From SIG603 sp044432645 (GTDB taxonomy: Bacteria > Bacillota > Clostridia > Oscillospirales > Acutalibacteraceae): a DNA stretch of 64,000 bases. Of the stretch, positions 8,253 through 17,838 are shown piece after piece. Every line of letters starts with the position of its first letter. Within the stretch, counting starts at the first letter, position 1. The notes under the pieces are model-generated. The model searched no databases and had not been told where the DNA came from. It was given only the letters and a program-made list of their open reading frames with translations. The stretch is taken from positions 67,292 through 131,291 of the forward strand of contig JAWXUM010000003.1 in the NCBI GenBank assembly GCA_044432645.1, read 5' to 3'. The translations under genes were made by a program, and so were the position numbers.

Positions 8253-10286
8253 ATGAAAAAACTTATCAGCCATGACATAACTTATTTAAAAGGAATTGGT
8301 CCTAACCGTGCCAAACTTTACGAAAAATTAGATATTCATAATGTAGCCGATTTACTTAAATTCTACCCAAGAATTTACGAAGATTGGCGTGAAGTTTTGC
8401 CTATTAATCAAACTATTATTGATGAAGTTTGTGTTATAAAAGCAACCGTTTTATCAAAGCCTAGCGAGCATAGACTTTCTGGTGGGAAAATCCTTTACAA
8501 GGTTAAAGTTGATGATGGCGAAAATGTTATGCAAATAACTTTTTTTAACAACAAATATATTCCTCAAATGCTTAAAAGTGGAACCCAATATTACTTTAGA
8601 GGCAAAGTTACAAGTAACTTTACAGGACGAGAAATGACTTCGCCTGAATTTTCTATAACGCCTAAAGAACTACAACCAATTTATCCACAAACAAGTGGAC
8701 TTAACAGCAAAAGTATAGCTGCTGCTGTTAAAGAAGCTTTGAAACTATTGCCAAATAATAAGCAAGACAGCATACCAGATGAATTAAGACAAAAATATCA
8801 ACTTTGTCACAGCAATTATGCTATAGAGAACGTACATTTCCCAATGACAAGAGAAACAGCTGAAATTGCAAGAAAACGTTTAATTTTTGAAGAACTTCTT
8901 ATTTTACAAATTGGTATGCGTAAAATTAAAGAAAAAAATAAGGCTTATACTAGTCATATTCTAAAAAAAGATTACAGTGCCGAATTCAGAAATTTATTGC
9001 CTTTCGCTTTAACTAACGCTCAACAAAACTCTATTGAAGATTGTTTGCATGATATGCAAACAAACACCCCTATGAACAGACTTTTGCAAGGTGATGTTGG
9101 TAGTGGTAAAACTGCTGTTGCTGCTGCAATTTGTCATAGTTGTGTTAAAAATTCAATACAATGCGCTATGATGGCACCAACCGAAATTTTAGCTATTCAA
9201 CATTACCACTCTTTAAACGAACTTTTATCACCTAGTGGAATTAACGTTGCACTTCTGACAGGTTCTCTTACAGCTAAAGAGAAAAAACTCATTTATGCCG
9301 ACCTTGAAACTGGTGCGATTGATTTACTAATAGGTACACATGCTCTTATAAGCGAAAAAGTTGCTTTTAAAAATTTAGGACTTGTAGTTACAGACGAACA
9401 ACATAGATTTGGCGTTAAACAACGTTCAGCGCTTGCCTTAAAAGGACAAAGTCCTCATATGCTTGTTATGAGTGCAACACCTATTCCCAGAACCTTAGCA
9501 CTAATGATTTATGGTGATTTAGATATTTCGATTTTAAATGAACTTCCAGCTGGCAGACAAAAAATTGAAACCTATGCTGTAAATACCGACAAAAGAATTA
9601 GAGCTTTTGGATATATTCAAAAGCACCTAAATGAAGGACGACAAGGTTATATTGTTTGCCCACTCATTGAAGAAGGTGTTAACGAGCTTGCCAATATAAC
9701 CGAATATTTTGATTTTTTAAAAAACCACTTCGATGAAAATATAATAGGAATTCTCCACGGAAAAATGAAAGCAAAAGAAAAAGAAACCATTATGGAACGA
9801 TTTTCTAAAGGTGAAATAAAACTTTTACTTTCTACCACTGTTGTAGAAGTTGGAGTTGATGTGCCTAATGCTGTTATAATGCTTATAGAAAATGCTGAAA
9901 TGTACGGACTTTCTCAACTTCACCAACTTCGTGGACGTGTTGGACGTGGTACACATAAATCTACCTGTATTTTGGTGAGTGATGCTCAAAACGAAGAGGC
10001 AATACAACGTTTAAAACTTATGTGTAGCACAACTGATGGCTTTAAAATTGCTGATGCTGACCTTTCTATGAGAGGTCCTGGCGACTTTTTTGGCAAAAAG
10101 CAACATGGTTTGCCTAAGCTTAAAATTGCTGATATGGCAAAAGATATGGATATTTTGAAACTAGCTAGTGATTGCGCTGTCGATATATTAAAAAAAGACC
10201 CTGACCTTAAAGAAAATCAAGCTCTTTTAGATGAAGTTTTATATTTGTTTAAAAGCTCAGGAAATGAAGACAGCATGATTTTATAG
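8253..10286 (+). CDS. recG: ATP-dependent DNA helicase RecG
   Basis: Branch-migration helicase that reverses stalled forks and processes Holliday junctions. The 677-residue length is normal. It has an N-terminal helix-hairpin/wedge OB region (YLKGIGPNRAKLYEKL, then an OB fold to about residue 150), Walker A GDVGSGKTA (about residue 282), a DEQHR box, the SATPIPRT motif III, and the helicase C domain with TTVVEVGVDVPNA and QLRGRVGRG. The C-terminal RecG block is present. GGAG precedes the ATG. The transglutaminase-like gene follows by 16 bases. Confidence 0.96.
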   Translation: MKKLISHDITYLKGIGPNRAKLYEKLDIHNVADLLKFYPRIYEDWREVLPINQTIIDEVCVIKATVLSKPSEHRLSGGKILYKVKVDDGENVMQITFFNNKYIPQMLKSGTQYYFRGKVTSNFTGREMTSPEFSITPKELQPIYPQTSGLNSKSIAAAVKEALKLLPNNKQDSIPDELRQKYQLCHSNYAIENVHFPMTRETAEIARKRLIFEELLILQIGMRKIKEKNKAYTSHILKKDYSAEFRNLLPFALTNAQQNSIEDCLHDMQTNTPMNRLLQGDVGSGKTAVAAAICHSCVKNSIQCAMMAPTEILAIQHYHSLNELLSPSGINVALLTGSLTAKEKKLIYADLETGAIDLLIGTHALISEKVAFKNLGLVVTDEQHRFGVKQRSALALKGQSPHMLVMSATPIPRTLALMIYGDLDISILNELPAGRQKIETYAVNTDKRIRAFGYIQKHLNEGRQGYIVCPLIEEGVNELANITEYFDFLKNHFDENIIGILHGKMKAKEKETIMERFSKGEIKLLLSTTVVEVGVDVPNAVIMLIENAEMYGLSQLHQLRGRVGRGTHKSTCILVSDAQNEEAIQRLKLMCSTTDGFKIADADLSMRGPGDFFGKKQHGLPKLKIADMAKDMDILKLASDCAVDILKKDPDLKENQALLDEVLYLFKSSGNEDSMIL

Positions 10287-10302
10287 AAAAAAAGGAGAAA
10301 TC

Positions 10303-11598
10303 ATGAGAAAAATTATTACTCCAAACGATGGATATTATATGGGTGACAAACCACATAAAAAGAAAAATTTCAATTTGGGTTGTTTGATTTTTATTGTAGT
10401 TATTGTTTTGACCATTTATAATTTTGACAACATTAAAAATTACGCTTATAATAATTTTATATACACAAATGAAATTGTAAGTCCTACAGCTACATCAACT
10501 TCTACTGCAACAGATACTCCTATTCCTACAACACAGCCACTTGAAATAACTGTAGAAACCTATGATAGCGACTATCATTATTCGTTGCTTGATAGCGCTA
10601 GTCAAGAGATTTATTTAAATATTTATCAGACTATTGTAAACAAAAGTGAAAGCCTTGACCTTTCTAATTATAATATTGATAGCGAAGCTTTAGAGTATAT
10701 ATTTTTTTCATTTCGACTTGACCAAAATGAAATTTTTTGGTCAAAATCTGGATACACTTATTTAGCTTATGAAGATACCATGGAAATAACTTCTTTTGTA
10801 CCAACTTACTATTTGACTGAAGACGAAATAAATGAATATAAAATAAGTTTAGCTCAAAAAACTGCTGAAATTATAACTTTAGCTCAAAATTATGATAGTG
10901 ATTATGAAAAAGCTTTGTTTTTGTACGAATATATAATTGAAAATACTCAATACAACATGGAAGTCGCTGAACTTATTAGCGATAATCAAACTGAAACTTA
11001 CTATTTATCACAAAATCTTTTAGGTGTTATTTTAAATGGGGACGGAATTTGCAGTGGTTACGCACAAGCTTACAGTTACCTTTTAGAGAAAGTTGGCATT
11101 AAATCTTTTTGTGTTAGTGGTCAAGCTGATGGAGTTAGCCATCAATGGAACATTATTTATTTGGACAACTGCCCTTATCATGTTGACTTAACTTGGGGCG
11201 ACCCTGTTTCTACTGATGGTACTTCGAATTCTATAAGTTATGATTATTTTTGTATGACAACTGAACAAATTTTACAGACGCATACTATGAATTACGATTA
11301 TCCTATTTGTATTGATACAACATATAATTATTATGTGTATAACGATATATATTTAAGTGAATACAGTCAAGAAGAAATAAAAGCCGCCTTTGTAACATCA
11401 ATTTCCAAAGGCGACAGTGAAATTTTATTAAAATTTTCCAGTAATGAAGTGTACGAAGACGCTAAAAACGGTTTAATAAATAACGAAGAAATTTTCGATA
11501 TTTTAAAATATTTTGATAATTATATTGATAAAACTAGTTGTTCTTACGCTTATAGCGATAGCAATTTGACTATAACTATATCTATAAGTTATCTTTAG
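10303..11598 (+). CDS. Membrane-anchored transglutaminase-like protein
   Basis: A 431-residue protein with a basic N-terminus, one membrane helix (about residues 26-46), a Thr/Ser/Pro-rich linker, and an extracytoplasmic transglutaminase-like (papain-fold) domain. The probable triad is Cys in GDGICSGYAQAY, His in GVSHQWNIIY and Asp in YHVDLTWGDP. Such domains act as proteases, peptidases or cross-linkers; the substrate is unknown, and a cell-wall or surface peptide is plausible. AAGGAG lies just before the ATG. Its 3' end overlaps the convergent nnr gene by 17 bases. Confidence 0.75.
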   Translation: MRKIITPNDGYYMGDKPHKKKNFNLGCLIFIVVIVLTIYNFDNIKNYAYNNFIYTNEIVSPTATSTSTATDTPIPTTQPLEITVETYDSDYHYSLLDSASQEIYLNIYQTIVNKSESLDLSNYNIDSEALEYIFFSFRLDQNEIFWSKSGYTYLAYEDTMEITSFVPTYYLTEDEINEYKISLAQKTAEIITLAQNYDSDYEKALFLYEYIIENTQYNMEVAELISDNQTETYYLSQNLLGVILNGDGICSGYAQAYSYLLEKVGIKSFCVSGQADGVSHQWNIIYLDNCPYHVDLTWGDPVSTDGTSNSISYDYFCMTTEQILQTHTMNYDYPICIDTTYNYYVYNDIYLSEYSQEEIKAAFVTSISKGDSEILLKFSSNEVYEDAKNGLINNEEIFDILKYFDNYIDKTSCSYAYSDSNLTITISISYL

Positions 11599-13114
11599 GT
11601 AGTTTAGTTTCGATTTCTTTAAAGTAAAATGGTAAATTTTCTATAATATCAGTTGGGAGCATTGCTGTTTGTGAAAGTTTTTCGGCGCAATAATCACCAA
11701 CTTTTGAATGAATATAAACTGCACTTTCACACGCATTAAACGGCTTAAACCCTTGCGCAAGAAGCGAGCCTATCATTCCAGCTAAAACATCTCCACTGCC
11801 TGCTTTTGCCATTCCTGCATTACCTGAGGTGTTCATTTTAACTTGTGATGTTGGACTTGCGATGACAGTTCCTGAACCTTTTAGAACCAAATAAACTTTG
11901 TATTCTGCTGAAAACCTTTTAGCTACACTTATTCTATCGAGCTGAATTTGCACTGCTGTTTTACCTGTCAATCTGCCCATTTCTAATGGGTGAGGGGTTA
12001 AAATAAGTGGTGCTTTTGCTTGTTCGAACAAAGTTGTGTTTTTAGAAAGAAAATTTAAAGCATCTGCATCTAAAACAACAGGGCAAGATGCAAATTTCAT
12101 AACTAAAGGAACATAACGTTCGCAATCATTAGCCAATCCACAGCCAATTACAATAGAACTCGCTTTGTTTATAGCTGCAAAAAGTTTTTCACTGCTAATA
12201 GAAGTACGTTCTTCATCGCTAAAATCCATAACGGTAAAAACCACTTCTGGCAACATAGTAGCTAACACCTGATAACATTCTTTACTTACAACCATGTTAA
12301 CAAGCCCTACTCCACTTCTAAGTGCTGCCTTTGCTGCCATGACAGCAGCTCCTAACATTCCAAAACTTCCACATATCATAAGCAAAGTGCCGTATGTACC
12401 TTTATGACTTTGTGGGTCACGCTTTTTGAAGTTGGATATTACTGATATTTCTTCTATAATTGAAAAAGATGCAGGAAAATCTGCTAAAATCTTTTTATCT
12501 ACAACGGTTGCAACAATATTTTTGCCACAAAAAGATGATGCTGGTTCAATTATGTTAGCTGGTTTAATAGCAGTGAAAGCTACAGTATAATCAGCTTTAA
12601 ATGTATTTTGAGCAACTTTACCAGTGTCACAATGAACACCACTTGGAATATCAGCAGAGATTTTTATAGCTTTTGAATTATTAGTTAAAATCATAAGTTC
12701 TTCGATTTCTTCGTCAAATTCACCTTTAAATCCAACACCAAAAACACAGTCCAAAACAACATCAGCATTTTTAATAGCATTTTCAATTTTAATTCGTTGT
12801 TCGTTTTTCCAAGATAAAATTTCAACTTTATTTTTTATTCTATCAAAAGCATAATTAGCAAGGTCGGTTGCGATTACCCTTTGCGCTAAAATAACTGTTG
12901 TTTTTATACCCATTTTTGTAAATCTGTCAGCAGCAACAAAGCCATCACCACCATTATTTCCTTTTCCACACAGAATTACGATATTTTTACCATGTTTGGC
13001 TGAAACTAAAGCCAAAGCTCCGCCAGCTTTTTCCATTAACGAAAAAAGACTGTCGCCAGCTTCGGCAGAATATTTCTCTAACATGTTAATTTCGCTTTTA
13101 GTAAAAACTTTCAT
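11582..13114 (-). CDS. nnr: Bifunctional NAD(P)H-hydrate repair enzyme
   Basis: A 510-residue fusion. The N-terminal YjeF/epimerase domain (about residues 1-215) has GKGNNGGDGFVAADR, and the C-terminal ADP-dependent dehydratase of the ribokinase fold (about 225-510) has SHKGTYGTLL, DADALNFL, TPHPLEMGRL and NAGMAKAGSGDVLAG. It repairs damaged NADHX and NADPHX. The start is ATG 13114, eight bases after GGAGGA; a longer frame to 13264 has no binding site. The last 17 bases overlap the transglutaminase-like gene on the other strand. Confidence 0.92.
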   Translation of the reverse strand: MKVFTKSEINMLEKYSAEAGDSLFSLMEKAGGALALVSAKHGKNIVILCGKGNNGGDGFVAADRFTKMGIKTTVILAQRVIATDLANYAFDRIKNKVEILSWKNEQRIKIENAIKNADVVLDCVFGVGFKGEFDEEIEELMILTNNSKAIKISADIPSGVHCDTGKVAQNTFKADYTVAFTAIKPANIIEPASSFCGKNIVATVVDKKILADFPASFSIIEEISVISNFKKRDPQSHKGTYGTLLMICGSFGMLGAAVMAAKAALRSGVGLVNMVVSKECYQVLATMLPEVVFTVMDFSDEERTSISSEKLFAAINKASSIVIGCGLANDCERYVPLVMKFASCPVVLDADALNFLSKNTTLFEQAKAPLILTPHPLEMGRLTGKTAVQIQLDRISVAKRFSAEYKVYLVLKGSGTVIASPTSQVKMNTSGNAGMAKAGSGDVLAGMIGSLLAQGFKPFNACESAVYIHSKVGDYCAEKLSQTAMLPTDIIENLPFYFKEIETKLPKDNL

Positions 13115-13273
13115 TTTATCCTCCTTTTTGTATGAATGCATAATTAAAAAGAATTTGCTAATAATAGTATTAAGTAAATTGGTTGTGCGTTTGTGACTTA
13201 ATATATTTAACCAACAGGGTAAATAAAACAGTCGAGCCAATTTACCGGCTCCTTTACTTATCACTGGGTCACA

Positions 13274-13304
13274 AATTGCCCCTTTGAAATTTAAAGGGGC
13301 AATT
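13274..13304 (-). terminator. Terminator-like hairpin after the topoisomerase A gene
   Basis: A perfect 12-bp stem (13274-13285 with 13293-13304, AATTGCCCCTTT and its complement) sits 12 bases past the topoisomerase A stop on the minus strand. The T-run is weak. A second small hairpin (GAGCC/GGCTC near 13234-13251) follows in the same 200-base gap. Confidence 0.6.
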
Positions 13305-13315
13305 GTACATAACTT

Positions 13316-15547
13316 TTATAAATCAAAACTAACTTGCATACCATCGTCCTCAGCTTTTGGAAGTGCTCCAGTAGCTGGGATTTTCTTTTTATATCTGCTT
13401 TCGTCAGTAAGCAAGCCTGTTTCATATACTTTAGCATCAATTAAAATATGCCCTTTTTTAAAGTTCATTGCTTGAACTCCTAGTGTGTTTTTAGTTGCTT
13501 TAGGAGCTATTAGAGAGCTGTTAAAAATTAACATTCTGCCATTTGAAGCTGTTAAAATTACTGGTACATCTTCAAAAATATGAATAATTTTCACAAGTGG
13601 TGATTTGTCACTGTAAGCATTAACAAGCTTTTTACGATTAGTTTTAGTAGCGTATGAACTAAGTTCTACTTTTGCAACTTTACCATTTTCAAAAAAGAAC
13701 AACAAATAGCCTTTGTAATCTTTAGTTTGCACCATGCTTAAGGCTAATTCGCCTTGTTCCATTTGCACTTTAGCAGGTATATAATCGCCCATTACAGAAG
13801 TCTTTGTGTCAGAAAAATCATTTGCTTTAGCCTTATAAACCTTAGATTTATTGCTGATAAATAGCAAATCACTTGCATTTGTGCTATCAAATTCAAGCAT
13901 TATTTCATCATCTGCTTTAAGTTTATGCTCGCCAGACATTCTAAGTGAAAGTGGGGTGATTTTTTTGAAGTAGCCTTCTTTTGTAAAAAATAATTTAACA
14001 GGGTAATCTGGAATTTCTTCTATTATTTCTTCGTCCTCAATTTCATCTGCAAAAATTAGCATAGTTTTTCTTGTCTGTCCATATTTTTCTATAACAGCTT
14101 TAAGCTCTTTTATTATTATATTTTTTACTTTTGTTTTTGAATTCAGAACAGATTGCAAATTTTCAACATCTTTTTCAAGGCTGTCAATTTCATCAATTCT
14201 TTTTAAAATATATTCTTTATTAAGCTGTCTTAACTTGATTTCTGCAACATATTCAGCTTGAATTTCGTCTATTCCAAATCCTATCATAAGGTTAGGTACT
14301 ACTTCGCTATCTTCGCTAGTTTCCCTTACGATTTTGATTGCCTTGTCAATGTCAAGCAAAATAGCATTTAGCCCTTTTAAAAGGTGAAGCTTTTCTTTTT
14401 TCTTTGCTAGCTCGTAATATGTTCTTCTTTTTACACATTCTGACCTAAAAGCAATCCACTCTTCTAAAATAGATTTTACGCCTAAAACCTTAGGAACTCC
14501 AGCAATCAATACATTAAAGTTACAAGAGAAGTTTTCCTCAAGTGGAGTAATTTTAAAAAGCCTTTGCATTAGTTTATGAGGGTCGACCCCACGTTTTAAG
14601 TCGATTGTAATTTTAAGTCCTGAAAGACCAGTTTCGTCACGTATATCTGAAATATCTTTAAGTTTGTTAGTTTTAACAAGGTCAATCACCTTTTCAACTA
14701 TAGCCTCGGCTGAAGTTGTAGGTGGAATTTCTGTTACATCTATACAGTTTTCTGCCTTATCGTAACTATACCTACTTCTAATTTTAATAGGTCCACGACC
14801 AGTTTTATATACTTGGCTTAAAGTGTTAGGGTCGAAAATCATTAGCCCACCACCAGGGAAGTCAGGACCTTGTAGAGTTGACAAAATATCGTGGTCAGGG
14901 TTAGAGATAAGCTCTATAGTGGTTTGGCATATTTCGCTTAAATTAAACGGACAAATTGAACTTGCCATACCAACTGCTATACCTGTATTAGCGTTTACCA
15001 AAATACTTGGAAAAGCTACTGGCAACAGACTTGGTTCTTTCATTGTGTTATCATAGTTATCTACAAAATCAACAGTATCGCTGTCTATATCTCTAAAAAT
15101 TTCACGGCAAATTCCGTCAAGTTTAGCCTCGGTATAACGTGACGCAGCGCAAGCCATATCACGTGAATAGAACTTACCAAAATTACCTTTTGAGTCTACA
15201 AAAGGGTGAAGTAGTGCTTCATAGCCACGGCTTAGCCTTACCATTGTGTCGTAAATTGCACCGTCACCATGTGGGTTAAGTTTCATGGTTTGTCCAACGA
15301 TATTGGCAGATTTTGTCCTTTGGTTACCCATAAGCCCCATTTTGTACATTGTATAAAGCAATTTTCTATGAGATGGTTTAAATCCGTCAATTTCAGGAAT
15401 TGCACGTGACATAATAACGCTCATAGCATAAGGCATGTAGTTGCTTGTGAGTGTGTACTCTATATTTTGTTCTTCTATAATTCCAGCTCCACTTATAACG
15501 CCTTGCTGTTTAGTTTCAGTTTCTTTTGATTTTCTTTTTCGTGCCAT
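13316..15547 (-). CDS. parC: Type IIA DNA topoisomerase subunit A (ParC-like, divergent clade)
   Basis: DNA cleavage-rejoining subunit, 743 residues, the length of ParC rather than GyrA (~820+). The catalytic tyrosine is in AASRYTEAKL. It retains GFKPSHRKLLYTM (the QRR loop variant) and NPHGDGAIYDTMVRL. The C-terminal region is a short beta-pinwheel. The family blocks are more divergent than in standard GyrA/ParC, as in the partner B subunit 57 bases upstream. The ATG at 15547 follows AAGGAG. Topoisomerase IV is favoured, but a GyrA role cannot be excluded from the sequence alone. Confidence 0.85.
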   Translation of the reverse strand: MARKRKSKETETKQQGVISGAGIIEEQNIEYTLTSNYMPYAMSVIMSRAIPEIDGFKPSHRKLLYTMYKMGLMGNQRTKSANIVGQTMKLNPHGDGAIYDTMVRLSRGYEALLHPFVDSKGNFGKFYSRDMACAASRYTEAKLDGICREIFRDIDSDTVDFVDNYDNTMKEPSLLPVAFPSILVNANTGIAVGMASSICPFNLSEICQTTIELISNPDHDILSTLQGPDFPGGGLMIFDPNTLSQVYKTGRGPIKIRSRYSYDKAENCIDVTEIPPTTSAEAIVEKVIDLVKTNKLKDISDIRDETGLSGLKITIDLKRGVDPHKLMQRLFKITPLEENFSCNFNVLIAGVPKVLGVKSILEEWIAFRSECVKRRTYYELAKKKEKLHLLKGLNAILLDIDKAIKIVRETSEDSEVVPNLMIGFGIDEIQAEYVAEIKLRQLNKEYILKRIDEIDSLEKDVENLQSVLNSKTKVKNIIIKELKAVIEKYGQTRKTMLIFADEIEDEEIIEEIPDYPVKLFFTKEGYFKKITPLSLRMSGEHKLKADDEIMLEFDSTNASDLLFISNKSKVYKAKANDFSDTKTSVMGDYIPAKVQMEQGELALSMVQTKDYKGYLLFFFENGKVAKVELSSYATKTNRKKLVNAYSDKSPLVKIIHIFEDVPVILTASNGRMLIFNSSLIAPKATKNTLGVQAMNFKKGHILIDAKVYETGLLTDESRYKKKIPATGALPKAEDDGMQVSFDL

Positions 15548-15603
15548 AGTTTCTCCTTTTTTAGAAGTTTTTGCTAGTTAGTGGTCAACCATACATATTT
15601 TTA

Positions 15604-17586
15604 TCAAGATATATCTAAATCGTCAATATATAAACTTCCATTTTCAGCGATATAGTCTTTTCTTCCTTGTAAATTATCGCCTTGTAACATGTCGAACATT
15701 TGCGCCGTAGCCTCGGCATTGCCCGGATTTACCTTTATAAGTCTTCTTGTTTTTGGATTCATTGTTGTTAAATTCATCATATCTGGTTCGTTTTCACCCA
15801 AACCTTTTGAGCGTTGTAATGTATATTTTTTAACGCCTATTTCAGTTAGAAAATCTTCTTTTTCTTTTTCATTATACGCAAAATATGTTTTATCTTTTGT
15901 ACTTATTTCGTAAAGTGGTGACTCAGCAATATAAACTTTACCTGCGTCAATTAAGCTTGGTGTAAGTCTGTAAATCATTGTTAAAAGTAAAACCCTAATT
16001 TGGAAGCCATCATAATCAGCATCGGTACAAATAATAACTTTATTCCAACGCAAATTTTCCATTTCAAAAGTTGATAAATTTTTGTTAGCTTTAGTTTTAA
16101 CTTCAACACCACAACCTAATACTTTCATTAAATCAGTGATGATTTCACTTTTGAATATTTTATCATAATCAGCTTTTAAACAGTTCAAAATTTTACCACG
16201 AATTGGCATAATAGCTTGGAAATCAGCATCTCTAGCCTGTTTACAAGCACCTAAAGCAGAGTCACCCTCAACTATAAAAATTTCCCTGTCCTCTACTTTT
16301 TTGCTACGACAGTCAACAAATTTTGCAACTCTGCCAGTTATATCCATTTTCCCAGTTAATTTTGACTTAATATTAAGTCTTGTTTTTTCTGCATCTTCAC
16401 GGCTACGCTTGTTAATTAAAACTTGCATAGATATTTTTTCAGCTTCCATTGGGTTTTCAATAAAATAAACTTCTAAATTGTGTCGCAGCATTTCAACCAT
16501 GAAATCTTGAATACCTTTGTTATTTATAGCCTTTTTAGTTTGATTTTCATAAGATGTTTGTGTTGAAAATGAAGAAATTATAACAACTAAGCAATCACTT
16601 ACATCTTGAAAGTTAATTTTGCTTTCATTTTTATTATACTTGCCATTTTGCTTTAAAAAACTGTCTATTTGATAAACAAATGCATTTCTTACAGCTTTAT
16701 CAGGTGCACCACCATACTCTAAAAAACTTGAATTATGGTAATATTCTGTAATATGAACTCGGTTAGAAAAAGCCATAGCGACATTTACTTTAACATTGTA
16801 AAGGTTCATGTCTTCCCTATCTTTTACTTTTTTTTCGCCAACCCAAAGTTGAACAGGACTTATAAAATCCTCGCCCAAAAGTTCTGTTGCATGGTCAGCT
16901 ATACCATTTTCATAACAAAAATCTATATCTTCAAATTTATTTTTCTCTATTTCGTTTTTAAAGTGGAAAATAATACCAGGATTTACTATAGCTTGTCTTT
17001 TTAGAACGTCCATAAAAAATTCTTTAGGCACATTAATCTGTGTGAAAACTTCAAGGTCTGGTTTCCATTTGATTTTAGAACCTGTATCTTTTCTTTTGTA
17101 AGGTTCTTTTTTCATTTCGCCTACAATTTCACCTTTTTCAAAATGCAATGTGTAGCGATAACCGTCGTACCTTATGTCTGCATCCATATATAAAGAAGCA
17201 TATTGAGTAGCACAAAGACCTAAGCCGTTAAGACCTAGTGAATATTCGTAGTTTTCACCAGAATTATTGTTGTATTTGCCACCAGCATACATCTCACAAA
17301 AAACTAATTCCCAGTTGTATTTTTCTTCTTTTTTATTATAATCTACTGGTATTCCTCTGCCGTTATCAGCAATTTCGACAGAACCGTCTAAAAATTTTGT
17401 TATACCAATTTCTCTGCCGTGACCTTGTCTTGCTTCGTCAATTGAGTTTGAAAGTATCTCAAATATTGAATGTTGACAACCTTCAAGTCCGTCAGAACCA
17501 AAGATAACTGCCGGTCTTTTTCTAACTCTGTCAGCACCTTTAAGGCTTGTTATACTGTCGTTTCCGTAACTTTGCTTTTTTGCCAT
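15604..17586 (-). CDS. parE: Type IIA DNA topoisomerase subunit B (ParE-like, divergent clade)
   Basis: ATPase subunit, 660 residues. The GHKL ATP site includes NSIDEA and DNGRGIPVD; the lid motif reads LGLNGLGL instead of the usual GGLHGVG. The TOPRIM domain has EGDSALGACKQARD (EGDSA, but Leu where Gly is usual) and DADYDGFQIR. It pairs with the subunit A gene 57 bases downstream. A strong promoter (17637-17665) lies upstream. AGGAAG precedes the ATG. The pair is the second topoisomerase found in many Clostridia rather than the oriC-linked gyrase. Confidence 0.85.
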   Translation of the reverse strand: MAKKQSYGNDSITSLKGADRVRKRPAVIFGSDGLEGCQHSIFEILSNSIDEARQGHGREIGITKFLDGSVEIADNGRGIPVDYNKKEEKYNWELVFCEMYAGGKYNNNSGENYEYSLGLNGLGLCATQYASLYMDADIRYDGYRYTLHFEKGEIVGEMKKEPYKRKDTGSKIKWKPDLEVFTQINVPKEFFMDVLKRQAIVNPGIIFHFKNEIEKNKFEDIDFCYENGIADHATELLGEDFISPVQLWVGEKKVKDREDMNLYNVKVNVAMAFSNRVHITEYYHNSSFLEYGGAPDKAVRNAFVYQIDSFLKQNGKYNKNESKINFQDVSDCLVVIISSFSTQTSYENQTKKAINNKGIQDFMVEMLRHNLEVYFIENPMEAEKISMQVLINKRSREDAEKTRLNIKSKLTGKMDITGRVAKFVDCRSKKVEDREIFIVEGDSALGACKQARDADFQAIMPIRGKILNCLKADYDKIFKSEIITDLMKVLGCGVEVKTKANKNLSTFEMENLRWNKVIICTDADYDGFQIRVLLLTMIYRLTPSLIDAGKVYIAESPLYEISTKDKTYFAYNEKEKEDFLTEIGVKKYTLQRSKGLGENEPDMMNLTTMNPKTRRLIKVNPGNAEATAQMFDMLQGDNLQGRKDYIAENGSLYIDDLDIS

Positions 17587-17636
17587 AATTTAATCTTCCT
17601 ATTTATTTAAATTTACTTAATTATCTACAATATATT

Positions 17637-17665
17637 ATTATATCAAACTTTAAGTCAAAGTGCAA
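17637..17665 (-). promoter_or_regulatory. Promoter for the topoisomerase pair
   Basis: On the minus strand, TTGCAC (17660-17665), 17 bases and TATAAT (17637-17642) lie about 50 bases upstream of the subunit B start. Confidence 0.75.
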
Positions 17666-17780
17666 TATTTAAGCCTTATATTTAGTGAAAATCAATAATT
17701 ACGCCTAAAATACAGTATATGTTTCATGCTTTAATTAGGGCAATTTTAATAAATTTTTTCAAAAGTTTTTTAAAATATAA

Positions 17781-17821
17781 AATAACCTTTATAAAATTAT
17801 TTCAATTTCATAAAGGTTATT
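17781..17821 (-). terminator. Terminator after ftsH
   Basis: A perfect 12-bp stem (17781-17792 with 17810-17821, AATAACCTTTAT and its complement) begins 18 bases past the ftsH stop, followed on the minus strand by TTATATTTT. It ends the gdpP-to-ftsH unit. Confidence 0.75.
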
Positions 17822-17838
17822 GAATGTGTTTAATTATT

